Below are positions 17,126-27,789 of a stretch of 64,000 bases of DNA, in pieces. The notes below the pieces were generated by a model. It saw nothing but the letters and a program-made list of their open reading frames with translations, was not told the origin of the DNA and made no database searches. The translations under genes were made by a program, and so were the position numbers. Source of the stretch: Massilia aquatica (lineage in GTDB: Bacteria; Pseudomonadota; Gammaproteobacteria; Burkholderiales; Burkholderiaceae_D); assembly GCF_011682045.1 (NCBI RefSeq), contig NZ_VVIW01000009.1, forward strand, positions 124,001-188,000. The letters run 5' to 3'. Every line of letters starts with the position of its first letter. The first letter of the stretch is position 1.

Positions 17126-19360
17126 TTAGCGGCCCGAGCCCTGGTTCAGTCTCGTGTAGCCTGGAACGCTCTTGTAAAACGATTCGAGCGGGCTGCCGAA
17201 ACCGAGCTTGGACAAGCCGTTCAGTTCCAGCTGGAAGAACATCGAGTTCGAGGTATTGCGCGTGGTGGTCACGAAACGCTGGCCACCCGCGCGGAACACC
17301 CAGCAGTCGGCCTGGTATTCGAGTCCGACCAGGCCCTCGACGACTTTATGTTCCAGTACCGAATACGTCACACGGCCCACGCCGTACCAGCGCTTCGACA
17401 GCGGCCACTGGGAAGATACCACCGCATTCTTGACGACGTCGCGCAAATAGCGGTATTCGGCGTTGATGACCTTCTTCGCGTCCGGCTGCCATTGCACGCC
17501 ATAGTTCTGCGTCACCACGCTGCTGGCGCTGGCATTGTATTGCACGGCGCTGTCGAAGCTCCATTTGTCGGAAATGCGGCCCGAAGCGGCCAGCAGCACG
17601 TCGGAACGGCTTTCGGTACGCGGCGTGTTGGCCAGCTGGACGCGCTGCTCGTTCAGATAGAAGCGCTGCCCCAGCACCAGGCGCAGGCGCTCGGCGCCGT
17701 TGGTCTCCAAAAAGCGCGAGACCAAGGCCGCCGTCACCTGGTTGGCGTCCGACACGCGGTCGTTGCCGATGAAGCGGTTTTCGTTGAAGATCTGGGCCAG
17801 GTTAAAGGTGGCCTCGAAGGTGTCGAAGTTGGGGAACTGGCTCTGGTCCTTGTACGGCGTGTAGACGTAGAACAGGCGCGGCTCCAGGGTCTGGGTCATC
17901 TTGCGCCCGGTCAGCTTGGCGTCGCGCTCGAACACCAGCCCGCTGTCGAGCGAGAAGGTGGGCAGCGAGCGGGTCAGCGTGCGCGGGCCGTCGGCCCTGG
18001 TTTTTTCGAGCTCGTAGGCGCTGGCGTGCAACATCAGCTTGGGCGTGATGAAATACCCGGGGCGCACGATCGGATAACTGACTTGCGACACCACCACCGC
18101 CCGGTTGCCGGTCGGTAGGTCGGGATGCGAGAAGCGCGTCATTTCCGAGTCGACCGCCCAGTCGAAGCCCTTGACGTCGTAGCGGCCGGCGTGGAACAGC
18201 AGTTCCGGCAAGCGGTCGTAGGGGCGCGGCACGGTGCGGCTCGGATCGGTCGCCGAGACCGGGTCCTGCAGCACCTGGTAGCTCTGCACGCGCGCCGAGG
18301 CGCTCCAGAACTGGGTACGGTAGTCGGTGCGGATTTCGCGCACCAGCTGGCGTTCGGCGCTGGTCGAGATCGACTGCGAGAAGTCGCTCGGATAATTATC
18401 GTCCGAGGCCGCCTTCAGGTTCCAGCCGTACGACCAGCCGGGCGCGACGGCCTGGGTGTGCTGCGAATCGAGGCGCCAGCGGTCGGTCTTGGTGATCTTG
18501 TCGTTGAGCAGGAATTCAGCGTGGGTCTTGCCCTCGTAGCCGCCGTAGTCGTTCTCGCCGAGGTAGCGGCCGGTCGCGCCCAGTTGCAGGCCGCGGTCGA
18601 GCATCCAGCGCGGATACAGGGTCAGGTCGCGGTTCGGCGCGATGTTGACATAATAAGGTTGCAGGATCTCGGCCCGGCCCTTGGAACGGATACCAACGGT
18701 CGGCGGCAGCCAGCCCGAGCGGCGCGCGCCCGACAGCGAGAACGACAGCGCCGGCGCGCCGATGATCGGCACGCCCTTGAAATAGATCACCGTCTTGCCG
18801 GCCACGCCCACATCGCGCCCGGCGTCCAGGCGCAGGGTGTTCGATTTCAGGTACCAGTCGGGCAGCAAGCCTTCGCAGGTGGTGTAGGTGCCGTCGGTGA
18901 CGATGGCCTCGTCTTCGCTGATGAAGTCGACCCGCTTGGCCGAGCCCTGCGCGTTGTTGAGCTCCATGCGGTACTGGGGCTCCAGCACCCAGCCCTTGCC
19001 CGAAGACAGGTTCAGTTGCAGCGCATCGCCCGTGTAGGTATCGCCGAAGCGTTCCATCCAGACATTGCCGTTCGCGGTGACCTCATTCTCGACGTTCTTG
19101 AAGCAGGCGCGGTCGGCTTTCATCCGGGTTTGTCCCCGGCTCAGTTCAACTTTGCGCTCAAGAATGAGTTCGCGTTCGGGGCGGCCGGAAATTTCTTCTG
19201 CGCGCACAGTGACGGGCAGGTTGGGATCTTCGGTACGTTCGCGCTTTTGGACGTTCTGGACGGTTTGGGCGTGCAGCGGCACCGCGGTGGCGGTGACGAG
19301 CGCCGTCAGGGCATAGGCCCAACGCTGCGAGGGGAGAGCTGCCGGTTTTTTCAAGCTCAT
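17126..19360 (-). CDS. lptD: LPS-assembly protein LptD
   Basis: A 744-residue outer-membrane beta-barrel that, with LptE, places lipopolysaccharide in the outer leaflet. Signal peptide MSLKKPAALPSQRW...AVPLHAQ. The LptA-like (OstA) N-terminal domain covers about residues 40-165 (VTVRAEEISGRPERELILE, TANGNVWMERFGDTYTGDAL), followed by the LptD barrel. Cysteines occur at about 86, 162 and near the C-terminus in QADCWVFR, where Enterobacteria have two adjacent cysteines; one suffices for an interdomain disulfide. First gene of the minus-strand row, divergent from amgK with 97 bases between starts. Confidence 0.97.
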   Translation of the reverse strand: MSLKKPAALPSQRWAYALTALVTATAVPLHAQTVQNVQKRERTEDPNLPVTVRAEEISGRPERELILERKVELSRGQTRMKADRACFKNVENEVTANGNVWMERFGDTYTGDALQLNLSSGKGWVLEPQYRMELNNAQGSAKRVDFISEDEAIVTDGTYTTCEGLLPDWYLKSNTLRLDAGRDVGVAGKTVIYFKGVPIIGAPALSFSLSGARRSGWLPPTVGIRSKGRAEILQPYYVNIAPNRDLTLYPRWMLDRGLQLGATGRYLGENDYGGYEGKTHAEFLLNDKITKTDRWRLDSQHTQAVAPGWSYGWNLKAASDDNYPSDFSQSISTSAERQLVREIRTDYRTQFWSASARVQSYQVLQDPVSATDPSRTVPRPYDRLPELLFHAGRYDVKGFDWAVDSEMTRFSHPDLPTGNRAVVVSQVSYPIVRPGYFITPKLMLHASAYELEKTRADGPRTLTRSLPTFSLDSGLVFERDAKLTGRKMTQTLEPRLFYVYTPYKDQSQFPNFDTFEATFNLAQIFNENRFIGNDRVSDANQVTAALVSRFLETNGAERLRLVLGQRFYLNEQRVQLANTPRTESRSDVLLAASGRISDKWSFDSAVQYNASASSVVTQNYGVQWQPDAKKVINAEYRYLRDVVKNAVVSSQWPLSKRWYGVGRVTYSVLEHKVVEGLVGLEYQADCWVFRAGGQRFVTTTRNTSNSMFFQLELNGLSKLGFGSPLESFYKSVPGYTRLNQGSGR

Positions 19361-19457
19361 GAAATGACGTGTGCAAACACCATGGCAGGCGATTTTTTGA
19401 GTTTAATCCCTTATTATATGGGAATCTCTACAATCAATCGGATTCTCAGGCTGCAAC

Positions 19458-20513
19458 ATGTCCTCATCGCTTACCACCACCCCCGCAACATCGTCGGACA
19501 CCCGCCTGACGCAGCTCACCACCTGGCTTGAACCGCTCGGCCTGGTCCAGGTCGAATCGCGCCGTCCGGCCTCGGCCGACGCGAGCTTTCGCCGCTACTT
19601 CCGGCTCGACGTGGTCCCCGAACTGCGCGCCAAGCTGGGCGAGACCCTGATCGCCATGGATGCCCCGCCCGAGCGCGAAAACGTGCCGGCCTATATCCAC
19701 GTGCAGGGTTTGCTGCTGGACGCCGGCGTGTCCGTGCCCGCCATCGTGGCGCAGGACGCGGCCAACGGCTTCCTGCTGCTGTCCGACCTCGGCACGACCA
19801 CCTATCTGCAGCGGCTCGACGTCGACAACGCCCCCTTCATGTATTCGGACGCGGTCGATGCGCTGGTCAAGTTCCAGCTCGCCAGCGCGCCGGGCGTGCT
19901 GCCCGACTACGACCGCGCCTTCATCGAGCGCGAACTGAACCTGTTCCCGGAATGGTTCGTCGGCAAGCACCTGGGCGTGACCATGACCGACGTCCAGAGC
20001 GCCACCTTGAAAAAAGTGTTCGACGCGATCATCGCCAACAACCTGGCCCAGCAGCAAGTCTTCATGCACCGTGATTTCCATTCGCGCAACCTGATGTTCA
20101 TGGACCAGGGCAACCCGGGCGTGCTCGACTTCCAGGATGCCGTGTTCGGCCCGGTCACCTACGACCTGGCCTCGCTGCTGCGCGACGCCTACGTCCAGTG
20201 GGACGAAGAAATCGTGCTCGACTGGGTGGTACGCTACTGGCAGCGCGCCAAGGCGGTCGGGCTGCCGGTCAATCCGGACATCGACGCCTTTTACCAGGAC
20301 TTCGAATTCATGGCCCTGCAGCGCCACCTGAAAATCCTCGGCATCTTCTGCCGCCTGAACTACCGAGACGGCAAGAGCGCCTACCTGGGCGACCTGCCGA
20401 CCGTGATCGACTACGTGCGCAAGACCTGCAACCGCTACATCGTGCTCAAACCGCTGGCGCGCCTGCTCGACGCCTTCGAAGACAAGGTGCCGCAAGTGGG
20501 CTACACCTTCTGA
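19458..20513 (+). CDS. amgK: Anomeric MurNAc/GlcNAc kinase AmgK (aminoglycoside phosphotransferase fold)
   Basis: A 351-residue cytoplasmic kinase. The APH fold is shown by SADASFRRYFRL near residue 40, FLLLSDLGTTTYLQ, the catalytic loop V-F-M-H-R-D-F-H-S-R-N-L-M near residue 200 and the metal-binding V-L-D-F-Q-D-A near residue 222. AmgK phosphorylates the anomeric carbon of MurNAc recovered from peptidoglycan turnover, bypassing de novo UDP-MurNAc synthesis. The assignment rests mainly on the adjacent murU (13 bases apart) and divergence from lptD, the order described in Pseudomonas. Other APH-fold kinases are the alternative but context argues against them. Confidence 0.92.
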   Translation: MSSSLTTTPATSSDTRLTQLTTWLEPLGLVQVESRRPASADASFRRYFRLDVVPELRAKLGETLIAMDAPPERENVPAYIHVQGLLLDAGVSVPAIVAQDAANGFLLLSDLGTTTYLQRLDVDNAPFMYSDAVDALVKFQLASAPGVLPDYDRAFIERELNLFPEWFVGKHLGVTMTDVQSATLKKVFDAIIANNLAQQQVFMHRDFHSRNLMFMDQGNPGVLDFQDAVFGPVTYDLASLLRDAYVQWDEEIVLDWVVRYWQRAKAVGLPVNPDIDAFYQDFEFMALQRHLKILGIFCRLNYRDGKSAYLGDLPTVIDYVRKTCNRYIVLKPLARLLDAFEDKVPQVGYTF

Positions 20514-20526
20514 TGCGGAGGTCTTC

Positions 20527-21245
20527 ATGAAAGCCATGATCCTGGCCGCCGGGCGCGGCGAACGCATGCGCCCCTTGACCGACGAGTGCCCGAAGCCGCT
20601 GCTCAAGGTGCGCGGCCGCCCGCTGATCGTCTGGCACCTCCTGAACCTGGTACGCGCCGGGATCACCGAGATCGTCATCAACCACGCCTACATGGGCGAG
20701 GCGATCGAGCGTGAACTGGGCGACGGCGCCAGGTACGGCGCGCGCATCGTCTACTCGCCCGAAACGGTGGCGCTGGAAACGGCCGGCGGCATCGCCAACG
20801 CGCTGCACCTGCTGGGCGATGAACCGTTCCTGGTGCTCTCGGCCGACATCTACTGCCCCTACTTCGACTTTGCGCAAGTGACCGACGTGCTGGTCGACGA
20901 AGACATGTGGGGCAACCCCTACCCGCCCGAGAAACGCGACGCCTGCTGGATCTACCTCACGCCCAACCCCTTCCACAACCCGGAGGGCGACTTCGGCCTG
21001 ACCATGTACCAGGTGGCCAACGCTGGTGAGCCGAAGTGGAATTTTTCGAACATCGGCGTGTACCGGCCGGAGATGTTCAAGGCCATCGCGCCGGGCACGC
21101 ATGCGCGCCTGGGCAGCCTGATCCGCCAGTACGCGGACCTGGGCCAGGTGGGCGGCGAAATCTACGAAGGCGACTGGGTCAACGTCGGCACGGTGGCGCA
21201 GCTGGAAGAACTGAACGCGCCGCCGGGCACGCGCAAGGCACAATC

Positions 21246-21249
<4 letters not shown>
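20527..21249 (+). CDS. murU: N-acetylmuramate alpha-1-phosphate uridylyltransferase MurU
   Basis: A 240-residue nucleotidyltransferase that converts MurNAc-1-phosphate to UDP-MurNAc. The N-terminal signature M-I-L-A-A-G-R-G-E-R-M-R-P-L-T-D-x-x-P-K-P-L-L is at residues 4-27, with metal-binding aspartate in L-V-L-S-A-D-I-Y near residue 105 and the closing G-D-W-V-N-V-G-T motif. GGAGGTCTTC precedes the ATG, an excellent SD. The stop overlaps the start of pepP (ATGA at 21246-21249), implying coupled translation. Confidence 0.94.
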
Positions 21250-22579
<1,330 letters not shown>

Positions 22580-22580
<1 letters not shown>

Positions 22581-23740
22581 TGGACACTACACCTACACAG
22601 TTTGACGTCGCCATCTGCGGCGCCGGGCCGGTCGGCATGGCGCTGGCCGCCCTGCTGGCGCGGCGCGGCATGGACAGCACGCGCATTGGCCTGGTCGACG
22701 CGAAGGCGCTCGGCGTGGCGCTTACCGACCCGCGCTCGATCGCGCTGTCGTACGGCAGCCGCATGCTGCTCGAAGAAATCGGCGCCTGGCCCCTGCCTTC
22801 AACTGCCATCCACCAGGTGCATGTATCGCGGCGCGGGCACTTCGGGCGCAGCATGATCGACCGCGCCGAGCATGGGGTCGAGGCGCTCGGCTACGTGGCG
22901 CGCTATGGCGACCTGGTGGCGGCGCTGGCGGCGGCATGCGAGCGCGCCGGGGTGGCGACGCTGCGGCCGATGCGCGTGGCAGGGCATACGGAGCAGGCGG
23001 ACAGTGTCGCCCTCACGCTCGACGATGGACGCGCGCTGGAGGCGGCGGTGGTGGTGCAGGCCGAAGGCGGCGTGTTCGGCGAGCAGGATGCGCGCTCGCG
23101 CACGCACGACTACCGGCAGACGGCGGTCATTGCACGCGTGAGCACCAGCGCCCCGGTTGCGCACCGTGCGTACGAGCGGTTTACCGAAGAAGGGCCGCTG
23201 GCCATGCTGCCGCAGGACGGCGCCGACGGCCATCAGTATGCGCTGGTGTGGTGCGTGCGGCCGGAGCGCGCGCAGGCGCTGCTGGCGCTGGACGACGCGC
23301 ACTTCCTGGCGCAGCTGGGCGAGGCGTTCGGGGAGCGTTTGGGACGGATGATTGGGACCAGCGCGCGGATTGCGTATCCGCTCGGACTGAATGCCGATCC
23401 GGGTGCGAGCGCGCGCACGGTGGCGATCGGGAATGCCGCGCAGACCTTGCACCCGGTGGCCGGGCAGGGTTTGAACCTGGGCCTGCGCGACGCGGCGGTG
23501 CTGGCGCGCTTGCTGGCGCGCGATGCGACGCGCGATGCGGGGCCGGCGGCCCTGGAGGCGTTTGCGAAGGAACGCCGGACCGACCGCAAGCTGGTGGTGG
23601 AACTGACCGACAGCATGGCGCGCGCGTTCGCGCACCAGGGGCCGGGGCAGGCGTTGCTGGGCTTGTCGCTGGGTTTGCTCGATACCTTCAACCCGGCCAG
23701 GAATTTGCTGGGGGAGTGGATGATGTACGGGCGGCGCTGA
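22580..23740 (+). CDS. ubiH: FAD-dependent ubiquinone-biosynthesis hydroxylase (UbiH type)
   Basis: A 386-residue flavoprotein monooxygenase. The dinucleotide-binding motif C-G-A-G-P-V-G-M-A-L lies near residue 14, D-P-R-S-I-A-L-S-Y-G-S near 50, and the second FAD motif G-N-A-A-Q-T-L-H-P-V-A-G-Q-G-L-N-L-G-L-R-D near 285, which is the UbiH/UbiF/COQ6 signature. It hydroxylates the quinone ring precursor at the membrane. Its ATG overlaps the pepP stop (TGATG at 22578-22582). Position after pepP favours UbiH over the paralogues UbiI and UbiF, but that is inferred. Confidence 0.88.
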
Positions 23741-23753
23741 GCGTCAGCCGGTA

Positions 23754-23800
23754 GACCGTCGTTCCCGGCCTCGGCGGCCCCCTTGGCGGGAACGACGGTC
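23754..23800. repeat. Palindrome between convergent ubiH and the chemoreceptor gene
   Basis: Perfect 14-base arms GACCGTCGTTCCCG (23754-23767) and CGGGAACGACGGTC (23787-23800) around a GC-rich 19-base centre. It overlaps the chemoreceptor stop codon. The arms match the dispersed GTCGT-CCC family. It may serve as a two-way terminator, although no long T-run follows. Confidence 0.85.
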
Positions 23801-25466
23801 AGAACTCTTCCCAATCCTCCGTTGGCGCGGTACTGGCCAACTGCTTCTTCACCGGCGCGCGCACCGCCGCTTTCGGCGCCGGCCTGGCCGCCACCCTCCT
23901 CGGCGCCACCGCCACCGCCGCCCCCGCACTCAACTTGAACACGCTGACCACCTCGGCCAGCTGGCGCGCCTGGTCCTGCATCGCTTCCGACGCCGCCGCC
24001 GCTTCTTCCACCAGGGCCGCGTTCTGCTGCGTCACCTGGTCCATCTGCGTCACCGCCTGGTTGATCTGGTCGATCCCCAGTGTCTGCTCCTGGCTGGCCG
24101 CCGCGATGTCGCCCATGATATCGGTGACCCGCTGGATGCTCTGGACGATATCGTTCATCGTGCTGCCCGCCTCATTGACCAGTTTACTGCCCGCTTCAAC
24201 CTGCTCGACCGAGCTGCCGATCAGGCCCTTGATTTCCTTGGCCGCCTGCGCCGAGCGCTGCGCCAGGTTGCGCACTTCGCTCGCCACCACCGCGAACCCG
24301 CGTCCCTGCTCGCCCGCGCGCGCCGCTTCCACCGCCGCGTTCAGCGCCAGGATATTGGTCTGGAACGCGATCCCGTCAATCACGCCGATGATGTCGACAA
24401 TCTTGTTGCTGGCCTCATTGATGCGCCCCATCGTGTCGACCACATTGCCGATCACGTTGCCGCCCTTGGTGGCCACGTCCGAGGCGGTGGCGGCCAGGGT
24501 GCTGGCCTGGCGCGCGTTGTCGGCGCTGGCGCGGACGGTGGAGGTCAGTTCTTCCATCGACGACGCGGTTTCTTCCAGCGAGCTGGCCTGCTCTTCGGTG
24601 CGGCTCGACAGGTCCTGGTTGCCGGCCGCGATTTCGGACGAGGCGACCGAAATCGTCTCGGTGCCGCTGCGCACCCGGCGCACCACTTCCACCAGGCTGT
24701 CGTTCATCTTTTGCAGGGCAACGAGCAACTGGCCGATTTCATCGTTCGATTCGATCTTGATGGTGTCGGTCAGGTTACCGCCGGCGATGCTGTTGGCGAA
24801 GCGCAGCGCCTCGGCGATCGAACGCGAAATGCCGCGAATGAGCGCGGTGCCCATCAGCAGGCCCACGGCGATGCTGAGCACAATCAGGCCGATGGCCAGC
24901 GCGCGCGCCGTTTCGAAGCGCGCCATGGCCTGCTGGTACTCGGACTTGCCGACGGTGAGCTGGTAGTTGATCAGGGTGCGCATATTGTCGCGCACCGGAA
25001 CGAAGCTCTGATGCAGCGCGCCATGCACCAGCGCGACGGCGGCCGGCACATCTTTGGCCTTGAACGCGGCCAGGGTCGGCTTGATGCCCTGCGCGACGAA
25101 GGTTTCCCTGCTGGCCGCGAATTTGGCGGCGAGGGCCTTCTCTTCGAGCGTCAGATAGGTTTCCATGTACTTGCCCCAGAGCGCGGTGATGGACTGCACG
25201 CGCTGCTCGACATCGGTGCTGGCCTCGGACAGCCTGGCCGGGTCGGCGCTGACCGCCATCGCCAGCGTGTTCTGGTTTTGCTGGATCTGCGTGAGCACTT
25301 CGGCCAGCATGCCGGCCGCCACCAGGCGGTCCTCGTACACCGTTTTGAGCGACGCATTGGTCACGCTCAGGTTGCGCAAACCGATTATTCCGATCACCAG
25401 CGAAATGGCGCTGATCACCCCGATGACAAAAATGAGCCGTGCCTTGATCGTCACGTTCTTAAACAT
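23799..25466 (-). CDS. Methyl-accepting chemotaxis protein
   Basis: A 555-residue chemoreceptor from ATG 25466 (MFKNVTIKARLIFVIGVIS), which has AAAGG nine bases upstream; an ATG at 25472 is also possible. Transmembrane helix one is about residues 8-30, then a four-helix-bundle periplasmic sensor, transmembrane helix two (ALAIGLIVLSIAVGLLMGTA, about 190-210), a HAMP linker and the cytoplasmic signalling hairpin with the tip E-V-R-N-L-A-Q-R-S-A-Q-A-A-K-E-I. Helices carry the usual methylation glutamates. The C-terminus ends D-W-E-E-F after a proline/alanine-rich linker, the pentapeptide tether for CheR/CheB. Ligand unknown. Divergent from a diguanylate cyclase. Confidence 0.95.
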   Translation of the reverse strand: MFKNVTIKARLIFVIGVISAISLVIGIIGLRNLSVTNASLKTVYEDRLVAAGMLAEVLTQIQQNQNTLAMAVSADPARLSEASTDVEQRVQSITALWGKYMETYLTLEEKALAAKFAASRETFVAQGIKPTLAAFKAKDVPAAVALVHGALHQSFVPVRDNMRTLINYQLTVGKSEYQQAMARFETARALAIGLIVLSIAVGLLMGTALIRGISRSIAEALRFANSIAGGNLTDTIKIESNDEIGQLLVALQKMNDSLVEVVRRVRSGTETISVASSEIAAGNQDLSSRTEEQASSLEETASSMEELTSTVRASADNARQASTLAATASDVATKGGNVIGNVVDTMGRINEASNKIVDIIGVIDGIAFQTNILALNAAVEAARAGEQGRGFAVVASEVRNLAQRSAQAAKEIKGLIGSSVEQVEAGSKLVNEAGSTMNDIVQSIQRVTDIMGDIAAASQEQTLGIDQINQAVTQMDQVTQQNAALVEEAAAASEAMQDQARQLAEVVSVFKLSAGAAVAVAPRRVAARPAPKAAVRAPVKKQLASTAPTEDWEEF

Positions 25467-25757
25467 GGTCATTGACCTTTCAGTTGTCTTTGCCGGGCAG
25501 GCAGGATGCGACACGAAATTACTGTCCTCAAAGAAATATACCGAACTTGCATAGGGAGTTAAATAGCGCAATATCAACATAGGACAAATTAAGCGCGTCT
25601 TGTGTTTGTGATGCGACAAGCGGAACGGCAATGTTGTGTGCTTGTATTCATTGATGTCGCTACGCGTCAAGCTGTGCGAAATGCAGGCAATTTTTCATGG
25701 CATTCAGAAACTTATATGCTAAGGTCGTTGCAGTCCCCGTCCCTGCGGCCAACGACC

Positions 25758-26675
25758 ATGCTCGACACCCTGCCCTGCACTCTCTCCCTGCGCCTGCTCG
25801 AGAACGCGCTCGATGCGATCGTCGTCATTGATGAAGACGGCGCCATTCGCTACCAGAACGGCGCGATGCAGTCGCTGTCGGGCTATGCGCAGGGCGAGGC
25901 TCTGGGGCAGCCGCTGACCGGCCTGCTGCCAGCCAACCTGGCGGGCCAGCACGAGCGCTACGTGCGCGCTTACCTGGACAGCTGCAAGGAGTCCACCGTG
26001 CTCGGGCAGGTGCGCGAATTCGCGATCCGGCACCGCACCGGCGAGATGGTCCCGATCGCCATGAAGGCGATCGACCTTGGCATCCATGAGGGCAAGCGCT
26101 ACTTTGGCGCTTTTCTCGAAGACCTGCGCGCGCGCCGGCGCATGGAGGCCGAACGCGAAGCGCTGCTGGCGCAGCTGGAAAAGCAGGCGCTCAGCGATGC
26201 ATTGACGGGCTTGCCGAACCGGCGCGCCTTCGACGCGGAAGCGCTGCTCACCTGCGCGCGCGCGGCCCGCAGCGGCGCGCTGACCTGCGTGGGCATCGCC
26301 GATATCGATTTTTTCAAGAAGATCAACGACCAGCACGGCCACGCCGCCGGCGACACGGTGCTGGTGGCGGTGGCGGGCCTGATCGGCATGGCCTCGCGCG
26401 CCACCGACTTTGTGGCGCGCACCGGCGGCGAGGAATTCTGCCTGCTGTTCCCCGGGCTCGATAGCGATACCGCCTGCGTGGTGGCGGAACGGATTCGCGG
26501 GGCGGTGGAAAACGGCACCATCGTCACGCCGCAGGGCGAGCAGGTGCGGGTGACGATCAGTATCGGCCTGGCGCATCTGGCGCCAGGGGCGCCGTTCAAC
26601 GAAGCGCTCATGCGCGCGGACGCCGCGCTGTACGAGGCGAAACACGCCGGCCGCAACCGGGTACGCACCGGCTGA
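25758..26675 (+). CDS. PAS-GGDEF diguanylate cyclase
   Basis: A 305-residue cytoplasmic protein. Residues about 10-120 are a PAS sensor (LENALDAIVVIDEDGAIRYQ, ALGQPLTGLLPANL), and residues about 140-305 a GGDEF domain with the active-site loop R-T-G-G-E-E-F. An inhibitory I-site R-A-T-D lies exactly five residues before it, so product feedback by c-di-GMP is expected. It probably makes c-di-GMP. I start at 25758 (MLDTLPCTLSLRLLENALD); 25716 is an alternative. About 290 bases separate it from the divergent chemoreceptor gene; the joint promoter region holds no other gene. Confidence 0.93.
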   Translation: MLDTLPCTLSLRLLENALDAIVVIDEDGAIRYQNGAMQSLSGYAQGEALGQPLTGLLPANLAGQHERYVRAYLDSCKESTVLGQVREFAIRHRTGEMVPIAMKAIDLGIHEGKRYFGAFLEDLRARRRMEAEREALLAQLEKQALSDALTGLPNRRAFDAEALLTCARAARSGALTCVGIADIDFFKKINDQHGHAAGDTVLVAVAGLIGMASRATDFVARTGGEEFCLLFPGLDSDTACVVAERIRGAVENGTIVTPQGEQVRVTISIGLAHLAPGAPFNEALMRADAALYEAKHAGRNRVRTG

Positions 26676-26894
26676 GCGCAGCGCGTCGTTCGCCGCACGG
26701 CCGGAACTCTCGCAATGCCCACCTGTTGGGCTACCTGTTGGGCGTATATGCAACAAAAATCATGTTGCGCAAGAACATAAATTAATAGAAAATTAACACC
26801 CCGCCGCAGAGCGCCGGCCATGCCGGCCATCGCCAGAGGTCCCCGATCACATGTGCCAGCCACAGCGCGCTGCGCCCTTTCACTCCAGAGAAAA

Positions 26895-27449
26895 ATGAAT
26901 CATCTCGCTTCCTTCGTCACCAAAGCGCTTGCGCCTTTGCTTGTTTCAATTTTCGTATTGCAGGGATGTTCCAAGTCGAATGCCGACCTGCTCAAATTCA
27001 AGACGCATAATTACGCGATGACGTGCTACGGCGGGGCCAGCCGTTGCTCCTTGATCTACGACGGCACCAGCAGCGACCAATTCCCGAGCGAGCCCGCTCC
27101 GGACAAACTGCCGTCCGACCTTAACAAGGTGCCCGGCGTTACCTCGTTCGCCGGAAGCGCCTTCGGAAAACCGATGATCATGAAGTGGATGGCGCGTGAC
27201 GGCACGCAGTTGAGCCACACCGTCGATCTCAACAAGGAAATTCCCGACCACCGCGTTGCCTACGACCATCCGGAGCGCCTGTACGCAGAGCAGCCTTTCC
27301 ATGGTGATCCGACTATCGTGGTCGAGTACGACGACCGGACGGTCAATGTGTACCTGGCCGCAACCTTGCAAGTCATTCCCCTTGATCCGGCCAACCGGAG
27401 TGTCGAGGATGTGGAGACGTTCAAGCGCGTCTACACGCGCACCTTGTAA
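26895..27449 (+). CDS. Hypothetical lipoprotein
   Basis: A 184-residue protein starting MNHLASFVTKALAPLLVSIF with the lipobox L-Q-G-C at about residues 22-25. The mature part is beta-rich with two cysteines (TCYGGASRC) that could form a disulfide, and a segment D-P-T-I-V-V-E-Y-D-D-R-T-V-N-V-Y-L-A near the C-terminus. I do not recognise the family. It stands alone between the cyclase and hsp20, with 219 bases upstream. The upstream DNA is notably AT-richer than average (around 26760-26800), consistent with a promoter region. Confidence 0.75.
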   Translation: MNHLASFVTKALAPLLVSIFVLQGCSKSNADLLKFKTHNYAMTCYGGASRCSLIYDGTSSDQFPSEPAPDKLPSDLNKVPGVTSFAGSAFGKPMIMKWMARDGTQLSHTVDLNKEIPDHRVAYDHPERLYAEQPFHGDPTIVVEYDDRTVNVYLAATLQVIPLDPANRSVEDVETFKRVYTRTL

Positions 27450-27695
27450 ACAAAATACGGCCTCGCATCCCGAGGCGGCATGAGGCGCAGATATGCGAGC
27501 TGCGAGTTGCAGATCATTAAGCGCCAGGCGGAGCTCGGTGAGGATTGCGCCTTCTAGTGAACTTTCATGCCGTGCAATGCCAGCCTTCGCGCCATCCGGG
27601 CGTTGGAGCAGTTGCCGCTTGATTATTTTCGCCCTGACCAAATTTTTTCAAACTATTTTTCAGCGCATTGGGCAAAAAACCGCATTTTTCAAGGC
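27450..27695. other. Intergenic stretch upstream of hsp20
   Basis: The gap between the lipoprotein gene and the hsp20 leader. No reading frame looks protein-like. The right half (about 27620-27690) is rich in T and A runs (for example tttttcaaactatttttcag) and may be an UP-element or spacer region for the heat-shock promoter that follows. I see nothing else in it. Confidence 0.5.
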
Positions 27696-27789
27696 CTTGA
27701 AAACCCCTGGTATCGCCTTTAGATTGGATTCAACGGATGCTCCACGGAGGTCCGTCAACTTATCGCTTAACTTCTAAAGGATACTTATC
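27696..27789 (+). promoter_or_regulatory. Candidate heat-shock promoter and ROSE-like RNA thermometer leader of hsp20
   Basis: CTTGAAA at 27696-27702 matches the sigma-32 -35 element; the -10 region near 27716-27724 (CCTTTAGAT) matches only partly. The leader then holds a hairpin, ACGGA-tg-CTCC-ac-GGAG-g-TCCGT, at 27733-27755. Next comes TCGCT (27763-27767) followed by the AAAGGA Shine-Dalgarno (27776-27781), eight bases before the ATG. A UYGCU motif facing the SD is the hallmark of ROSE thermometers of hsp20 genes. Structure is inferred by eye. Confidence 0.5.
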
